Shown here: piece by piece, positions 1 to 11,930 of the stretch
How the letters are laid out: every line of letters starts with the position of its first letter
How positions within the stretch are numbered: position 1 is the first letter of the stretch
Assembly: GCF_023091745.1 (NCBI RefSeq)
Contig: NC_068920.1
Span: 1,178,001-1,242,000, forward strand
Direction of reading: 5' to 3'
Origin: Budorcas taxicolor
Taxonomy: Eukaryota; Chordata; Mammalia; Artiodactyla; Bovidae
Length of the DNA: 64,000 bases
Made by a program: the position numbers and the translations under genes
The notes under the pieces: generated by a model
What the model was told of the DNA's origin: nothing
Databases searched by the model: none
The model's input: only the letters and a program-made list of their open reading frames with translations

Positions 1-367
1 CGACGTTCCAGAGGTGACGTGTGATTAGCCCCAAGAAGCCTCTGCGGAAATGGGCCTCATCTCGCCTGCAGGGGAGAACCTCCTGTATATTCTCGAGTTG
101 CGGCAGGTCTTCTCGAGTTACGACGGGGACCTCAGGGACCCGCTCTGGTGGCCTCAGGAAAGGCCAGGCCCCATGCGTGTTGTTATGGTCCATCTCGGGA
201 TTCCTCTCCCGTCGATGCCGGGGCCTAAGACCTTGTGTGGCGTCGGGGCCCGAACCTGAGGATTCTTCTCCAGTGTTGACATGGATCTTGTGGTGTCAGA
301 CAGTCTCCCCTGGGGAGTCAGGCCTCGTCTCGAGTGGGGCATGCACGTGCGCTTTCCTCCCGAGCTG
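1..367. repeat. Partial monomer before gap 1
   Basis: This piece matches 2330-2697 closely, including the rare variants CTGTATATTC, GTTGTTATGG and GTGTCAGACAG. It differs by one missing G near 338. Its last 198 bases are also repeated at the start of the right flank of the gap (868 onward). Confidence 0.9.
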
Positions 368-867
368 NNNNNNNNNNNNNNNNNNNNNNNNNNNNNNNNN
401 NNNNNNNNNNNNNNNNNNNNNNNNNNNNNNNNNNNNNNNNNNNNNNNNNNNNNNNNNNNNNNNNNNNNNNNNNNNNNNNNNNNNNNNNNNNNNNNNNNNN
501 NNNNNNNNNNNNNNNNNNNNNNNNNNNNNNNNNNNNNNNNNNNNNNNNNNNNNNNNNNNNNNNNNNNNNNNNNNNNNNNNNNNNNNNNNNNNNNNNNNNN
601 NNNNNNNNNNNNNNNNNNNNNNNNNNNNNNNNNNNNNNNNNNNNNNNNNNNNNNNNNNNNNNNNNNNNNNNNNNNNNNNNNNNNNNNNNNNNNNNNNNNN
701 NNNNNNNNNNNNNNNNNNNNNNNNNNNNNNNNNNNNNNNNNNNNNNNNNNNNNNNNNNNNNNNNNNNNNNNNNNNNNNNNNNNNNNNNNNNNNNNNNNNN
801 NNNNNNNNNNNNNNNNNNNNNNNNNNNNNNNNNNNNNNNNNNNNNNNNNNNNNNNNNNNNNNNNNNN
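368..867. other. Assembly gap, 500 N
   Basis: Exactly 500 N, a typical placeholder size. The left flank ends at monomer phase equivalent to 2697 and the right flank restarts at phase equivalent to 2500. A phase-true gap would therefore be about 618 bp plus whole monomers, or the two flanks overlap by about 198 bp. 500 bp does not fit. Confidence 0.97.
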
Positions 868-1352
868 CCATGCGTGTTGTTATGGTCCATCTCGGGATTC
901 CTCTCCCGTCGATGCCGGGGCCTAAGACCTTGTGTGGGCGTCGGGGCCCGAACCTGAGGATTCTTCTCCAGTGTTGACATGGATCTTGTGGTGTCAGACA
1001 GTCTCCCCTGGGGAGTCAGGCCTCGTCTCGAGTGGGGGCATGCACGTGCGCTTTCCTCCCGAGCTGCAGCAGTAGGGTCACGCTTCCTGTCACGTGGATC
1101 AAGGGATCTGTGGCTTTCCCTCGAGGCTTTCCCTCGAGGCTTTCCCACGAGGCTTTCCCACAGGGCTGTGCCAAGTGCCACCTTGGTGTGAGTCGATCCT
1201 CGGCGTGAAAGACGAGCCGTTGAAGGGAAAAGAGGTTCCTCTGGAATGGACTGAGACATCTGGGGGACTCTTGGAATGGTGGCACGACCCTGGAGTTCCT
1301 CTCGCCGTTCCTGTTGAGAGGGCCTCCTCTTGAGATGCGACGGGTACGCCGG
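868..1352. repeat. Partial monomer after gap 1
   Basis: It begins at GTTGTTATGG-type sequence already present at 170-367 and again at 2500. Four 13-mers lie at 1114-1165. It has an extra G near 938 relative to the two paralogues, a homopolymer difference. Confidence 0.9.
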
Positions 1353-2167
1353 GAATTCTTTCCCGATGAAGCAGGGAAAGGATCCCTCACCTCGAGCTAC
1401 GAGGCGGAAACGGGGCTCCTCTGGATGTGGGCGGGACCCTCGTGATTCCTCTCGATCGGAGAAGGGTATGTCGGGGAACTTCTTGAGTTGCACCAAGGGT
1501 GTGAAGGACCCTTTCGACGTTCCAGAGGTGAGGTGTGATTAGCCCCGAGAAGCCTCTGCGGAAATGAGCCTTATCTCGCCTGCAGGTGAGAACCTCCTGG
1601 ATATTCTCGAGTTGCGGCAGGTCTTCTCGAGTTACGACGGGGACCTCAGGGACCCGCTCTGGTGGCCTCAGGAAGGGCCAGTCCCCATGCGAGTTGCTAC
1701 TGGCCCTCATGGGATACCACTCCAGTCTATGCCGAGGCCTAAGACCTTGTGTGGAGTCGGGGCCGGAACCTGAGGATTCCTCTCCAGTGTTGACATGGAT
1801 TTTGGGGAGCCTCTGAGTCGCCCCAGGGGAGTCAGGCCTCGTCTCGAGTGGGGGCATGCACGTGCGCTTCCCTCCCGAGCTGCAGCAGTAGGGTCACGCT
1901 TCCTGTCACGTGGATCAAGGGATCTGTGGCTTTCCCTCGAGGCTTTCCCTCGAGGCTTTCCCACGAGGCTTTCCCACAGGGCTGTGCCACGTGCCACCTT
2001 GGTGTGAGTCGATCCTCGGCGTGAAAGACGAGCCGGTGAAGGGAAAAGAGGTTCCTCTGGAATGGACTGAGACAACTGGGGGACTCTTGGAATGGTGGCA
2101 CGACCCTGGATTTCCTCTCGCCGTTCCTGTTGAGAGGGCCTCCTCTTGAGATGCGACGGAACGCCGG
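1353..2167. repeat. Satellite monomer 1
   Basis: 815 bp, GAATTC, four 13-mers. Carries the CGATCG (PvuI) variant near 1461 in place of CGAGTGG. Its first ~335 bp repeat almost exactly in monomer 3. The 3' part has GTGCCACGTGCC, an extra CACGTG. Confidence 0.9.
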
Positions 2168-2983
2168 GAATTCTTTCCCGACGAAGCAGGGAAAGGATCC
2201 CTCACCTCGAGCTACGAGGCGGAAACGGGGCTCCTCTGGATGTGGGCGGGACCCTCGTGTTTCCTCTCGAGTGGAGACGGGTATGTCGGGGAACATCTTG
2301 AGTTGCACCAAGGGTGGGAAAGACCCTTTCGACGTTCCAGAGGTGACGTGTGATTAGCCCCAAGAAGCCTCTGCGGAAATGGGCCTCATCTCGCCTGCAG
2401 GGGAGAACCTCCTGTATATTCTCGAGTTGCGGCAGGTCTTCTCGAGTTACGACGGGGACCTCAGGGACCCGCTCTGGTGGCCTCAGGAAAGGCCAGGCCC
2501 CATGCGTGTTGTTATGGTCCATCTCGGGATTCCTCTCCCGTCGATGCCGGGGCCTAAGACCTTGTGTGGCGTCGGGGCCCGAACCTGAGGATTCTTCTCC
2601 AGTGTTGACATGGATCTTGTGGTGTCAGACAGTCTCCCCTGGGGAGTCAGGCCTCGTCTCGAGTGGGGGCATGCACGTGCGCTTTCCTCCCGAGCTGCAG
2701 CAGTAGGGTCACGCTTCCTGTCACGTGGATCAAGGGATCTGTGGCTTTCCCTCGAGGCTTTCCCTCGAGGCTTTCCCACGAGGCTTTCCCACAGGGCTGT
2801 GCCAAGTGCCACCTTGGTGTGAGTCGATCCTCGGCGTGAAAGACGAGCCGGTGAAGGGAAAAGAGGTTCCTCTGGAATGGACTGAGACATCTGGGGGACT
2901 CTTGGAATGGTGGCACGACCCTGGAGTTCCTCTCGCCGTTCCTGTTGAGAGGGCCTCCTCTTGAGATGCGACGGGTACGCCGG
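2168..2983. repeat. Satellite monomer 2
   Basis: 816 bp, GAATTC, four 13-mers. Contains the rare GTGTCAGACAG block found only here and beside gap 1. Confidence 0.9.
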
Positions 2984-3801
2984 GAATTCTTTCCCGATGA
3001 AGCAGGGAAAGGATCCCTCACCTCGAGCTACGAGGCGGAAACGGGGCTCCTCTGGATGTGGGGCGGGACCCTCGTGATTCCTCTCGATCGGAGAAGGGTA
3101 TGTCGGGGAACTTCTTGAGTTGCACCAAGGGTGTGAAGGACCCTTTCGACGTTCCAGAGGTGAGGTGTGATTAGCCCCGAGAAGCCTCTGCGGAAATGAG
3201 CCTTATCTCGCCTGCAGGTGAGAACCTCCTGGATATTCTCGAGTTGCGGCAGGTCTTCTCGAGTTACGACGGGGCCCTCAGGGACCCGCTCTGGTGGCCT
3301 CAGGAAGGGCCAGTCCCCATACGAGTTGCTAGGGGCCATCTCGGGATACCTCTCCAGTCGATGCCGGGGCCTTAGACCTTGTGTGGAGTCGGGGCCGGAA
3401 CCTGAGCATTCCTCTCCAGTGTTGACATGGATCTTGTGGTGCCTCTGAGTCTCCACAGGAGAGTCAGGCCTCGTCTCGAGTTGGGGCATGCGCACCGCGA
3501 TTCCCTCCCGAGCTGCAGCAGTAGGGTCACGCTTCCTGTCACGTGGATCAAGGGATCTGTGGCTTTCCCTCGAGGCTTTCCCTCGAGGCTTTCCCTCGAG
3601 GCTTTCCCACAGGGCTATGCCAAGAGCCACCTTGGTGTGAGTCGATCCTCGGCGTGAAAGACGAGCCGGTGAAGGGAAAAGAGGTTCCTCTGGAATGGAC
3701 TGAGACATCTGGGGGACACTTGGAACGGTGGCACGACCCTGGAGTTCCTCTCGCCGTTCCTGTTCAGAGGGCCTCCTCTTGAGATGCGACGGGAAGGCCG
3801 G
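2984..3801. repeat. Satellite monomer 3
   Basis: 818 bp, GAATTC, four 13-mers, the third being the CTCGAGG form. There is one extra G in the run near 3061, and GCGCACCGCGATTCC replaces the usual GCACGTGCGC stretch near 3490. Confidence 0.9.
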
Positions 3802-4602
3802 GAACTCTTTCCCGACGAAGCAGGGAAAGGATCCTTCATCTCGATCTACGAGGCGGAAACGGGGCGCCTCTGGATGTGGGCGGGACCCTGGTGTTTCCTC
3901 TCGAGTGGACACGGGAATGTCGGGGAACATCTTGATTTTCACCAAGGGTGTGACGGACCCTTTCGAAGTTCCAGAGGTGAGGTGTGATCAGCCTCGAGAT
4001 GCCTCTGCGGAAATGAGCCTCATCTCTCCTGGAGGGGAGAACCTCCTGATTTTCTCGATTTGCGGCAGGTCTTCTTGAGTTACGACGGGGACCTCAGGGA
4101 CCCGCTCTGGTGGCCTCACGAAGGCCAGGCCCAAGGCTAGTTTCTAGGGGCCCACTAGGGATTCCTCTCCCGTCCATGGCGGGGCCTCAGACCTTGTGTG
4201 GAGTCGGGGCCGGAACCTGAGGATTCCTCTCCAGTGTTACCATGGATCTTGGGGTGCTTCTGAGTCTCCCCAGGGGAGTCAGGCCTCGTCTCCTGTTGGG
4301 GCAGACACGTGCGCTTTCCTCCCGAGCTGCAGCAGTAGTGTCACGATTCCTGTCACGTGAATCTAGGGATCTGTGGCTTTCCCTCAAGGCTGTCCCACGA
4401 GGCTATCCCACAGGGCTGTGCCACGTGCCACCTTGGTGTGAGTCTATCCGTGGCGTAAAAGGCTAGCCGGTGAAGGGAAAAGAGGTTCCTCTGGAATGTA
4501 CTGAAACATCTGGGCGACTCTTGGAGTGGTGGCACGACCCTGGAGTTCCTTTCACCGTTTCTGTTGAGAGGGCCTCCTCTTTAGATGCGACGGGAACGCC
4601 GG
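3802..4602. repeat. Satellite monomer 4
   Basis: 801 bp, GAACTC so no EcoRI site, three 13-mers of the CTGTCCC/CTATCCC form. Long-range paralogue: monomer 24 (offset about 16.3 kb). Confidence 0.9.
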
Positions 4603-5416
4603 GATCTCTTTCCCGACGAAGCAGGGAAAGGATCCCTCATCTCGAGCTACGTCGCGGAAACGGGGCTCCCTGGATGTGGGCGGGACGCTCGTGTTTCCTC
4701 TCGAGTGGAGACGGGTATGTCGGGGAACTTCTTGATTTGCACCAAGGGTGTGAAGGACCCTTTCGAAGTCCAGAGGTGTGGTGTGATCAGTCTCGAGACG
4801 CCTCAGCACAAATGGGCCTCATCTCTCCTGGAGGGGAGAACCTCCAGGATTTTCTCGAGTTGCGGCAGGTCTTTTCGAGTTACGACGGGAACCTCAGGGA
4901 CCCGCTCTGGTGGCCTCAGGAAAGGCCAGTCCCCATGCGAGTTGCTAGGGGCCCTCTCGGAATTCCTCTCCCGTTCATGCCGGGGCCTAAGACCTTGTGT
5001 GGAGTCGGGGCCGGGACCTGAGGATTCCTCTCCAGTGTTGCCATGGATCTTGGGGTGCCTCTCAGTCTCCCCAGGGGAGTCAGGCCTCGTCTCGTGTGGG
5101 GGCATGCACGTGCGCTTCCTTCCGGAGCTGCAGCAGCAGGTTCACGCTTCCTGTCACGTGGATCAAGGGATCTGTGTCTTTCTCTCGATGCTTTCCCTCA
5201 AGGCTTTCCCACGAGGCTTTCCCATAGGGCTGTGCCAAGTGCCACCTTGGTGTGAGTCGATCCTCGGCATGAAAGACGAGCCGGTGAAGGGAAAAGAGGT
5301 TCCTCTTGAATGGACTGAGACATCTGGGGGACTCTTGGAACCGTGGCAGGACCCTGGAGTTCCTCTCTCCGTTCCTGTTGAGAGGCCCTCCTCTTGAGAT
5401 GCGACGGGAATGCCCG
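4603..5416. repeat. Satellite monomer 5 (diverged GATCTC type)
   Basis: 814 bp, GATCTC, four 13-mers. Belongs to the diverged subfamily with CTACGTCGCGG and CTTTAGATGCG. Paralogues: monomers 22 and 25. Confidence 0.9.
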
Positions 5417-6232
5417 GAATTCTTTCCCGACGAAGCAGGGAAAGGATCACTCACCTCGAACTACGAGGCGGAAACGGGGCTCCTCTGAATGTGGGCGGGA
5501 CCCTCGTGTTTCCTCTCGAGTGGAGACGGGTATGTCGGGGAACTTCTTCAGTTGCCCCAAGGGTGGGAAGGACCCTTTCGACGTTCCAGAGGTGAGGTGT
5601 GATTAGCCCCGAGAAGCCTCTGCGGAAATGGGCCTCATCTCGCCTGCAGGGGAGAACCTCCTGGATATTCTCGAGTTGCGGCAGGTCTTCTCGAGTTACG
5701 ACGGGGACCTCAGGGATCCGCTCTGGTGGCCTCAGGAAGGGCCAGTCCCCAAGCGAGGTGCTAGGGTCCATCTCGGGATACCACTCCAGTCTATGCCGGG
5801 GCCTAAGACCTTGTGTGGAGTCGGGGCCGGAACCTGAGCATTCCTCTCCAGTGTTGACATGGATCTTGGGGTGCCTCTGAGTCTCCCCAGGGGAGTCAGG
5901 CTTCGTCTCGAATGGGGGCAAGTGGGTGCGCTTCCCTCCCGAGCTGCAGAAGTAGGGTCAGGCTTCCTGTCACGTGGATCAAGGGATCTGTGGCTTTCCC
6001 TCGAGGCTTTCCCTCGAGGCTTTCCCACGACGCTTTCCCACAGGGCTGTGCCAAGTGCCACCTTGGTGTGAGTCGATCCTCGGCGTGAAAGACGAGCCGG
6101 TGAAGGGAAAAGAGTTTCCTCTTGAATGGACTGAGACATCCGGGGGACTCTTGGAACGGTGGCAGGATCCTGGAGTTCCTCTCGCCGTTCCTGTTGAGAG
6201 GGCCTCCTCTTGAGATGCGACGGGAACGCCGG
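5417..6232. repeat. Satellite monomer 6
   Basis: 816 bp, GAATTC, four 13-mers. Repeats in monomer 23 (offset 13,867). Its 3' end also matches the end of monomer 25. Confidence 0.9.
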
Positions 6233-7047
6233 GAACTCTTTCCCGAAGAAGCAGGGAAAGGATCCCTCACCTCGAGCTACGAGGCGGAAACGGGGCTCCT
6301 TTGTATGTGGGCGGGACCCTCGTGTTTCCTCTCGAGTGGAGACGGTATGTCGGGGAACTTCTTGAGTTGTACCAAGGGTGGGAAGGAACCTTTTGACGTT
6401 CCAGAGGTGAAGTGTGATTAGCCCCGAGAAGACTCTGCTGAAATGGGCCTCATCTCGCCTGCAGGGGAGAATGTCCTGGATATTCTAGAGTTGCGGTAGG
6501 TCTTCCCGAGTTACGACGGGGACCTCAGAGACCCGCTCTGGTGGCCTCAGGAAGGGCCAGTCCCCATGCGAGTTGCTATGGTCCATCTCGGGATTCCTCT
6601 CCCGTCGATGCCGGGGCCTAAGACCTTGTGTGGAGTCGGGGCCCGAACCTGAGGATTCCTCTCCAGTGTTGACATGAATCTTGTGGTGCCTCTCAGTCTC
6701 CCCAGGGGAGTCAAGCCTCGTCTCGAGTGGGGGCATGCACGTGCGCTTCCCTCCCGAGCTGCAGCAGTAGGGTCACGCTTCCTGTCACGTGGATCAAGGG
6801 ATCTGTGGCTTTCCCTCGAGGCTTTCCCTCGAGGCTTTCCCACGAGGCTTTCCCACAGGGCTGTGCCAAGTGCCACCTTGGTGTGAGTCGAACCTCGGCG
6901 TGAAAGACGAGCCGGTGAAGGGAAAAGAGGTTCCTCTGGAATGGACTGAGACATCTGGGGGACTCTTGGAATGCTGGCACGACCCTGGAGTTCCTCTCGC
7001 CGTTCCTGTTGAGAGGGCCTCCTCTTGAGATGCGACGGGTACGCCGG
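6233..7047. repeat. Satellite monomer 7
   Basis: 815 bp, GAACTC, four 13-mers. Near-identical paralogue: monomer 26 (offset 15,484). Confidence 0.9.
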
Positions 7048-7863
7048 GAATTCTTTCCCGACGAAGCAGGGAAAGGATCCCTCACCTCGAGCTACGAGGC
7101 GGAAACGGGGCTCCTCTGGATGTGGGTGGGACCCTCGTGATTCCTCTCGATCGGAGAAGGGTATGTCGGGGAACTTCTTGAGTTGCACCAAGGGTGTGAA
7201 GGACCCTTTCGACGTTCCAGAGGTGAGGTGTGATTAGCCCCAAGAAGCCTCTGCGGAAATGAGCCTCATCTCGCCTGCAGGGGAGAACCTCCTGGATATT
7301 CTCGAGTTGCGGCAGGTCTTCTCGAGTTACGACGGGGACCTCAGGGACCCGCTCTGGTGGCCTCAGGAAGGGCCAGTCCCCATGCGAGTTGCTAGGGTCC
7401 ATCTCGGGATACCACTCCAGTCTATGAGGGGGCCTAAGACCTTGTGTGGAGTCGGGGCCGGAACCTGGGCATTCCTCTTCAGTGTTGACATGGATCTTGG
7501 GGTGCCTCTGAGGCTCCCCAGGGGAGTCAGGCTTCGTCTCGAGTGGGAGCATGCGGGTGCGCTTCCCTCCCGAGCTGCAGAACTAGGGTCACGCTTTCTG
7601 TCACGTGGATCAAGGGATCTGTGGCTTTCCCTCGAGGCTTTCCCTGGAGGCTTTCCCACGACGCTATCCAACATGGCTGTGCCAAGTGCCACCTTGGTGT
7701 GAGTCGATCCTCGGCGTGAAAGACGAGCCGGTGAAGGGAAAAGAGGTTCCTCTGGAATGGACTGAGACAACTGGGGGACTCTTGGAATGGTGGCACGACC
7801 CTGGAGTTCCTCTCGCCGTTCCTGTTGAGAGGGCCTCCTCTTGAGATGCGACGGGAACGCCCG
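7048..7863. repeat. Satellite monomer 8
   Basis: 816 bp, GAATTC, four 13-mers ending CTATCCAACATGG. First member of the duplicated dimer. Repeated in monomers 10 and 27. Confidence 0.9.
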
Positions 7864-8852
7864 GAATTCTTTCCCGACGATGCAGGGAAAGGATCCCTCA
7901 CCTCGAGCTCCGAGGCGGAAACGGGTCTCCTCTGGAAGTGGGCGGGACCCTCGTGTTTCCTCTCGAGTGAAGACGGGTATGTCGGGGAACTTCTTGATTT
8001 GCACCAAGGGTGTGAAGGCCCCTTCCGAACTTCCAGAGGTGAGGTGTGATCAGCCTCGAGACGCCTCAGCGGAAATGGGCCTCATCTCGCCTGGAGGAAA
8101 GAACCTCCTGGATTTTCTCGAGTTGCGGCAGGTCTTCTCGAGTTACGACGGGGACCTCAGGGACACGCTCTGGTGGCCTCAGGAAAGGCCAGTCCCCAAG
8201 GGAGTTGCTAGGGGCCCTCTCGGGATTCCTCTCCCGTCCATGCCGGGGCCTAAATCCATGTGTGGAATCGTGGCCGGAACCTGAGGATTCCTCTACAGTG
8301 TTGCCATGTATCTTGGGGTGCCTCTGAGTCTCCCCAGGGGAGTCAGGCCTCGTCTCGAGTGGGGGGCAGACACGTGGGCTTTCCTCCCGAGCTGCAGCAG
8401 TAGTGTCACGCTTCCTGTCATGTGAATCAAGGGATCTGTGGCTTTCCCTCGAGGCTGTCCCACGAGGCTATCCCACAGGGCTGTGCCACGTGCCACCTTG
8501 GTGTGAGTCTATCCGTGGCGTAAAAGGCAAGCCGGGTAAACGGAAAAGAGGTTCCTCTGGAATGTACTGAAACATCTGGGCGACTCTTGGATTGGTGGCA
8601 CGGCCCTGGAGTTCCTCTCACCGTTTCTGTTGAGAGGGCCTCCTCTTTAGATGCGACGGGAACGCCGGGATCTCTTTCCCGACGAAGCAGGGAAAGGATC
8701 CCTCATCTCGAGCTACGTCGCGGAAACGGGGCTTCCTGGATGTGGGAGGGACATTCGTGTTTCCTCTCGAGTGGAGACGGGTATGTCGGGGAACTTCTTG
8801 AGTTGCACCAAGGGTGGGAAAGACCCTCTCGACGTTCCAGAGGTGACGTGTG
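7233..8852. repeat. Two-monomer repeat, copy A
   Basis: 1,620 bp. 7233-8263 is identical base for base to 8853-9883, read line by line. The remainder differs at a handful of bases. Confidence 0.92.
7864..8668. repeat. Satellite monomer 9
   Basis: 805 bp, GAATTC, three 13-mers. Second member of the dimer. Repeated in monomers 11 and 28. One-base homopolymer gains near 8362 and 8531. Confidence 0.9.
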
Positions 8853-9483
8853 ATTAGCCCCGAGAAGCCTCTGCGGAAATGAGCCTCATCTCGCCTGCAG
8901 GGGAGAACCTCCTGGATATTCTCGAGTTGCGGCAGGTCTTCTCGAGTTACGACGGGGACCTCAGGGACCCGCTCTGGTGGCCTCAGGAAGGGCCAGTCCC
9001 CATGCGAGTTGCTAGGGTCCATCTCGGGATACCACTCCAGTCTATGAGGGGGCCTAAGACCTTGTGTGGAGTCGGGGCCGGAACCTGGGCATTCCTCTTC
9101 AGTGTTGACATGGATCTTGGGGTGCCTCTGAGGCTCCCCAGGGGAGTCAGGCTTCGTCTCGAGTGGGAGCATGCGGGTGCGCTTCCCTCCCGAGCTGCAG
9201 AACTAGGGTCACGCTTTCTGTCACGTGGATCAAGGGATCTGTGGCTTTCCCTCGAGGCTTTCCCTGGAGGCTTTCCCACGACGCTATCCAACATGGCTGT
9301 GCCAAGTGCCACCTTGGTGTGAGTCGATCCTCGGCGTGAAAGACGAGCCGGTGAAGGGAAAAGAGGTTCCTCTGGAATGGACTGAGACAACTGGGGGACT
9401 CTTGGAATGGTGGCACGACCCTGGAGTTCCTCTCGCCGTTCCTGTTGAGAGGGCCTCCTCTTGAGATGCGACGGGAACGCCCG
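8669..9483. repeat. Satellite monomer 10 (GATCTC start)
   Basis: 815 bp, GATCTC, four 13-mers. From 8853 on it is base-for-base the same as monomer 8. Confidence 0.9.
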
Positions 9484-10470
9484 GAATTCTTTCCCGACGA
9501 TGCAGGGAAAGGATCCCTCACCTCGAGCTCCGAGGCGGAAACGGGTCTCCTCTGGAAGTGGGCGGGACCCTCGTGTTTCCTCTCGAGTGAAGACGGGTAT
9601 GTCGGGGAACTTCTTGATTTGCACCAAGGGTGTGAAGGCCCCTTCCGAACTTCCAGAGGTGAGGTGTGATCAGCCTCGAGACGCCTCAGCGGAAATGGGC
9701 CTCATCTCGCCTGGAGGAAAGAACCTCCTGGATTTTCTCGAGTTGCGGCAGGTCTTCTCGAGTTACGACGGGGACCTCAGGGACACGCTCTGGTGGCCTC
9801 AGGAAAGGCCAGTCCCCAAGGGAGTTGCTAGGGGCCCTCTCGGGATTCCTCTCCCGTCCATGCCGGGGCCTAAATCCATGTGTGAATCGTGGCCGGAACC
9901 TGAGGATTCCTCTACAGTGTTGCCATGTATCTTGGGGTGCCTCTGAGTCTCCCCAGGGGAGTCAGGCCTCGTCTCGAGTGGGGGCAGACACGTGGGCTTT
10001 CCTCCCGAGCTGCAGCAGTAGTGTCACGCTTCCTGTCACGTGAATCAAGGGATCTGTGGCTTTCCCTCGAGGCTGTCCCACGAGGCTATCCCACAGGGCT
10101 GTGCCACGTGCCACCTTGGTGTGAGTCTATCCGTGGCGTAAAAGGCAAGCCGGTAAACGGAAAAGAGGTTCCTCTGGAATGTACTGAAACATCTGGGCGA
10201 CTCTTGGATTGGTGGCACGGCCCTGGAGTTCCTCTCACCGTTTCTGTTGAGAGGGCCTCCTCTTTAGATGCGACGGGAACGCCGGGATCTCTTTCCCGAC
10301 GAAGCAGGGAAAGGATCCCTCATCTCGAGCTACGTCGCGGAAACGGGGCTTCCTGGATGTGGGCGGGACACTCGTGTTTCCCTCTCGAGTGGAGACGGGT
10401 ATGTCGGGGAACTTCTTGAGTTGCACCAAGGGTGGGAAAGACCCTCTCGACGTTCCAGAGGTGACGTGTG
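8853..10470. repeat. Two-monomer repeat, copy B
   Basis: Tandem copy of the preceding dimer. Ends near 10,490, where CTCTGTGGAAATGGG marks a different monomer type. Confidence 0.9.
9484..10285. repeat. Satellite monomer 11
   Basis: 802 bp, GAATTC, three 13-mers. Identical to monomer 9 up to 9883, then differs by a few single bases. Confidence 0.9.
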
Positions 10471-11101
10471 ATTAGCCCCGAGAAGCCTCTGTGGAAATGG
10501 GCCTCATCTCGCCTGCAGGGGAGAACCTCCTGGATATTCTCGAGTTGCGGCAGGTCTTCTGGAGTTACGACGGGGACCTCAGGGACCCGCTCTGGTGGCC
10601 TCAGGAAGGGCCAGTTCCCATGCGAGTTGCTAGTGGCCCTCTTGGGATACCACTCCAGTCTATGCCGGGGCCTAAGACCTTGTGTGGAGTCGGGGCCGGA
10701 ACCTGAGGATTCCTCTGCAGTGTTGACATGGATTTTGGGGTGCCTCTGAGTCTCCCCAGGCGAGTCAGGCCTAGTCTCGAGTGGGGGCATGCACGTGCGC
10801 TTCCCTCCCGAGCTGCAGCAGTAGGGTCACGCTTCGTGTCACGTGGATCAAGGGATCTGTGGCTTTCCCTCGAGGCTTTCCCTCGAGGCTTTCCCACGAG
10901 GCTTTCCCACAGGGCTGTGCCAAGTGCCACCTTGGTGTGAGTCGATCCTCGGCGTGAAAGACGAGCCGGTGAAGGGAAAACATGTTCCTCTGGAATGGAC
11001 TGAGACATCTGGGGGACTCTTGGAATGGTGGCACGACCCTGGAGTTCCTCTCGCCGTTCCTGTTGAGAGGGCCTCCTCTTGAGATGCGACGGGAACGCCG
11101 G
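10286..11101. repeat. Satellite monomer 12 (GATCTC start)
   Basis: 816 bp, GATCTC, four 13-mers. Extra C in GTTTCCCTCTCG near 10380. Carries AAAACATGTTCC in place of AAAAGAGGTTCC, shared with monomer 33. Confidence 0.9.
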
Positions 11102-11930
11102 GAATTCTTTCCCGACGAAGCAGGGAAAGGATCCCTCACCTCGAGCTACGAGGCGGAAACGGGGCTCCTCTGGATGTGGGCGGGAACCTCGTGTTTCCTC
11201 TCGATCGGAGAAGGGTATGTCGGGGAACTTCTTGAGTTGCACCAAGGGTGTGAAGGACCCGTTCGACATTCCAGAGGTGAGGTGTGATTAGCCCCGAGAA
11301 GCCTCTGCGGAAATGGGCCTCATCTCGCCTGCAGGGGAGAACCTCCTGGATATTCTCGAGTTGTGGCAGGTCTTCTCGAGTTACGACGGGGACCTCAGGA
11401 ACCCGCTCTGGTGGCATCAGGAAGGGCCAGTCTCCATGCGAGTTGCTAGGGGCCATCTCGGGATAACTGTCCCGTCGATGCTGGGGCCTAAGGCATTGTG
11501 TGGAGTCGGGGCCGGAACCTGAGGATTCCTCTCCAGTGTTGACATGGATCTTGGGGTGCCTTTGAGTCTCCTCAGGGGAGTCAGGCTTCATCTCGTGTAG
11601 GGGCATGCACGTGCGATTTCCTCCCGAGCTGCAGCTGTAGGGTCACGCTTCCTGTCACGTGGATCAAGGGATCTGTGGCTTTCCCTCGAGGCTTTCCCTC
11701 GAGGCTTTCCCACGAGGCTTTCCCACGAGGCTTTCCCACCAGGCTGTGCCAAGTGCCACCTTGGTGTCCGTCGATCCTCGGCGTGAAAGACGAGCCGGTG
11801 AAGGGAAAAGAGGTTCCTCTGGAATGGACTGAGACATCTGGGGGACTCATGGAATGGTGGCACGACCCTGGAGTTCCTCTCGCCGTTCCTCTTGAGAGGG
11901 CCTCCTCTTGAGATGCGACGGGAACGCCGG
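11102..11930. repeat. Satellite monomer 13 (five-copy type)
   Basis: 829 bp, GAATTC, five 13-mers (11679-11743). Linked markers CCTTTGAGTCTCCTCAGG and GGTGTCCGTCG define this subfamily, shared with monomers 16, 17 and 30. Confidence 0.9.
11679..11743. repeat. Internal 13-bp tandem repeat, expanded to 5 copies
   Basis: Two CTTTCCCTCGAGG, two CTTTCCCACGAGG and one CTTTCCCACCAGG, 65 bp. Explains the 829-bp monomer 13. Confidence 0.92.
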
